This document shows, piece after piece, positions 63,265-64,000 of a stretch of DNA of 64,000 nt. Position 1 is the first letter of the stretch; each line of letters begins with the position of its first letter. The stretch is from Aquipuribacter sp. SD81. Its GTDB lineage: Bacteria > Actinomycetota > Actinomycetes > Actinomycetales > JBBAYJ01. The notes below the pieces were generated by a model. It was not told the origin of the DNA. It saw only the letters and a program-made list of their open reading frames with translations, and searched no databases. A program made the translations under genes and the position numbers. The DNA is taken from positions 1 through 64,000 of the forward strand of contig NZ_JBBAYJ010000012.1 in the NCBI RefSeq assembly GCF_037153975.1. The letters are read 5' to 3'.

Positions 63265-63960
63265 ATGTCCCCGCTCGACGAGGACCGGACCGTCGTGGTG
63301 GCGGCCGTGGACGACCACGTGCCCGTGCGACGGGGTCTCGCGGCGATGCTCGACGACGCGCCCGGGATCACCGTCGCCGCGACCGCCGACAGCGTCACCG
63401 CCCTGCTCGCCGCGACCGACGGCCTCACGGGGGTCGACGTCGTGCTGCTCGACCTCCACCTCGACGACGGGTCGCGTCCCGCTGCCAACGTCGCGGTGCT
63501 CGTGGCGGCCGGCGCCGACGTCCTCGTCTACTCCAGCCTCACCGACCCGGGACTGCTGCGGGAGGCGCTGGTCGCGGGTGCGCTCGGGGTCGTCCACAAG
63601 GGCCAGGACGCCGACGTCCTCGTCGCCGCCGTGCGCGACGCGGCCGCCGGTCAGCCGCTGCTCACCACCGAGTGGGCCGCCACTCTCGACGCGGCACGCG
63701 GGTCCGGGCGTCCCGCGCTGTCCGAGCGCGAGACCGAGGCGCTGTCGCTGTACGCGAGCGGCCTGCCGATGAAGTCCGCGGCCCGGCGCATGGACATCAG
63801 CCTCGGGTCGTTCCGCGAGTACCTCCTGCGCGTGCGACGCAAGTACGCCGACGTCGACCGACCCGCCACGACGAAGCTCGACCTCTACCACCGGGCGGTC
63901 GAGGACGGCTACGTCGCCACCCCCCGCCACGGGGGCGGCGGCGCGGGCGCCGCGGGCTGA
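63265..63960 (+). CDS. NarL/FixJ-type response regulator
   Basis: The 231-residue protein has a receiver domain (about 8-125): acidic pair in VDDHVPVRRGL, phospho-acceptor Asp in VVLLDLHLDDG, and VHKG with the conserved Lys. A LuxR-like HTH follows (about 150-215): LSERETEALSLYASGLPMKSAARRM, then SLGSFREYLLRVRRKYADV. It probably regulates transcription with a sensor kinase that may be encoded just beyond the window. ATG 63265 follows AGGAG. Confidence 0.93.
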   Translation: MSPLDEDRTVVVAAVDDHVPVRRGLAAMLDDAPGITVAATADSVTALLAATDGLTGVDVVLLDLHLDDGSRPAANVAVLVAAGADVLVYSSLTDPGLLREALVAGALGVVHKGQDADVLVAAVRDAAAGQPLLTTEWAATLDAARGSGRPALSERETEALSLYASGLPMKSAARRMDISLGSFREYLLRVRRKYADVDRPATTKLDLYHRAVEDGYVATPRHGGGGAGAAG

Positions 63961-63970
63961 CAGGACGACC

Positions 63971-64000
63971 GTGGCCTCCTCCGCGCAGGCGCCCGCTGCC
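63971..64000 (+). CDS. Possible start of the next gene (partial, runs off window)
   Basis: GTG at 63971, ten bases after the response-regulator stop, opens a frame that stays open to the window end (VASSAQAPAA). Its position suggests a cotranscribed gene, perhaps the partner sensor kinase. Ten codons cannot confirm identity. Confidence 0.25.
   Translation, partial: MASSAQAPAA

Overview
This window is a very GC-rich chromosome segment from an actinomycete. The evidence is codon use dominated by G/C third positions with many GTG starts, a mycothiol synthase (MshD), the actinobacterial nitrogen regulator GlnR, an RsiG-type c-di-GMP-linked protein, a mycobacterial-type XRE/HbhA/DUF2516 gene block, 11-nt-unit PHO boxes, and LMW-phosphatase arsenate reductases of the kind that work with mycothiol. 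I cannot name the genus. Apart from the left edge, the region looks like ordinary vertical chromosome. The accessory-looking parts are a truncated IS481-type element beside tRNA-Thr (1-305), an arsenic cluster (34.3-38.8 kb) and several intergenic repeat clusters.

Layout. 0-5 kb: IS481-family left end, tRNA-Thr(UGU), a fasciclin lipoprotein divergent from a Tat-type lipoprotein intradiol dioxygenase, an MBL hydrolase, a LURP-one-like protein and a secreted DUF1080 protein. 5-16 kb: an SQR-like flavoprotein, a DUF1772 protein, a YtrA-type GntR repressor cotranscribed with a membrane protein behind twin operators, a membrane acyltransferase, an EamA exporter divergent from a LysR regulator, an SDR, an HxlR regulator divergent from an azoreductase, and an XRE/MmyB-like regulator. 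16-24 kb: a secreted protein of unknown function, an SGNH hydrolase, a spore-photoproduct-lyase-family radical SAM protein, a Ser/Thr kinase, an ABC-2 exporter pair and a VOC protein. 24.5-33 kb: a complete peptide-type ABC importer operon on the minus strand, then an unlinked UgpC/MsiK-type ATPase and a DUF4032 protein.

33-39 kb: a slipin/SPFH gene with a tRNA-like element in its leader, then the arsenic cluster. That cluster holds a flavoprotein divergent from ArsR, an LMW arsenate reductase with a three-helix N-terminal domain, an ArsR-ArsC fusion, an aquaglyceroporin and a third ArsC. It has no ArsB or Acr3 pump, so the channel is the only visible exit for arsenite. 39-53 kb: cysS-rlmB, the phosphate block (second PstS-like lipoprotein, pstB, pstA, pstC, pstS, ppk), mshD, a secreted 5'-nucleotidase and glnR. 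PHO boxes precede pstS and the nucleotidase, and a hairpin between pstS and pstC probably keeps the binding protein in excess over the permease.

53-64 kb: membrane and secreted proteins of unknown role (one frameshifted), a small thioredoxin-like/DUF4395/DsrE group, a 33-residue membrane peptide, nitrobindin, YgfZ, a BKACE-family enzyme, an RsiG-like protein, a nine-copy 51/52-bp tandem array, XRE-HbhA-DUF2516, D-aminoacyl-tRNA deacylase and a NarL-type response regulator. Coordinates and starts were read by eye. Functions rest on recognised family motifs, with no database search.
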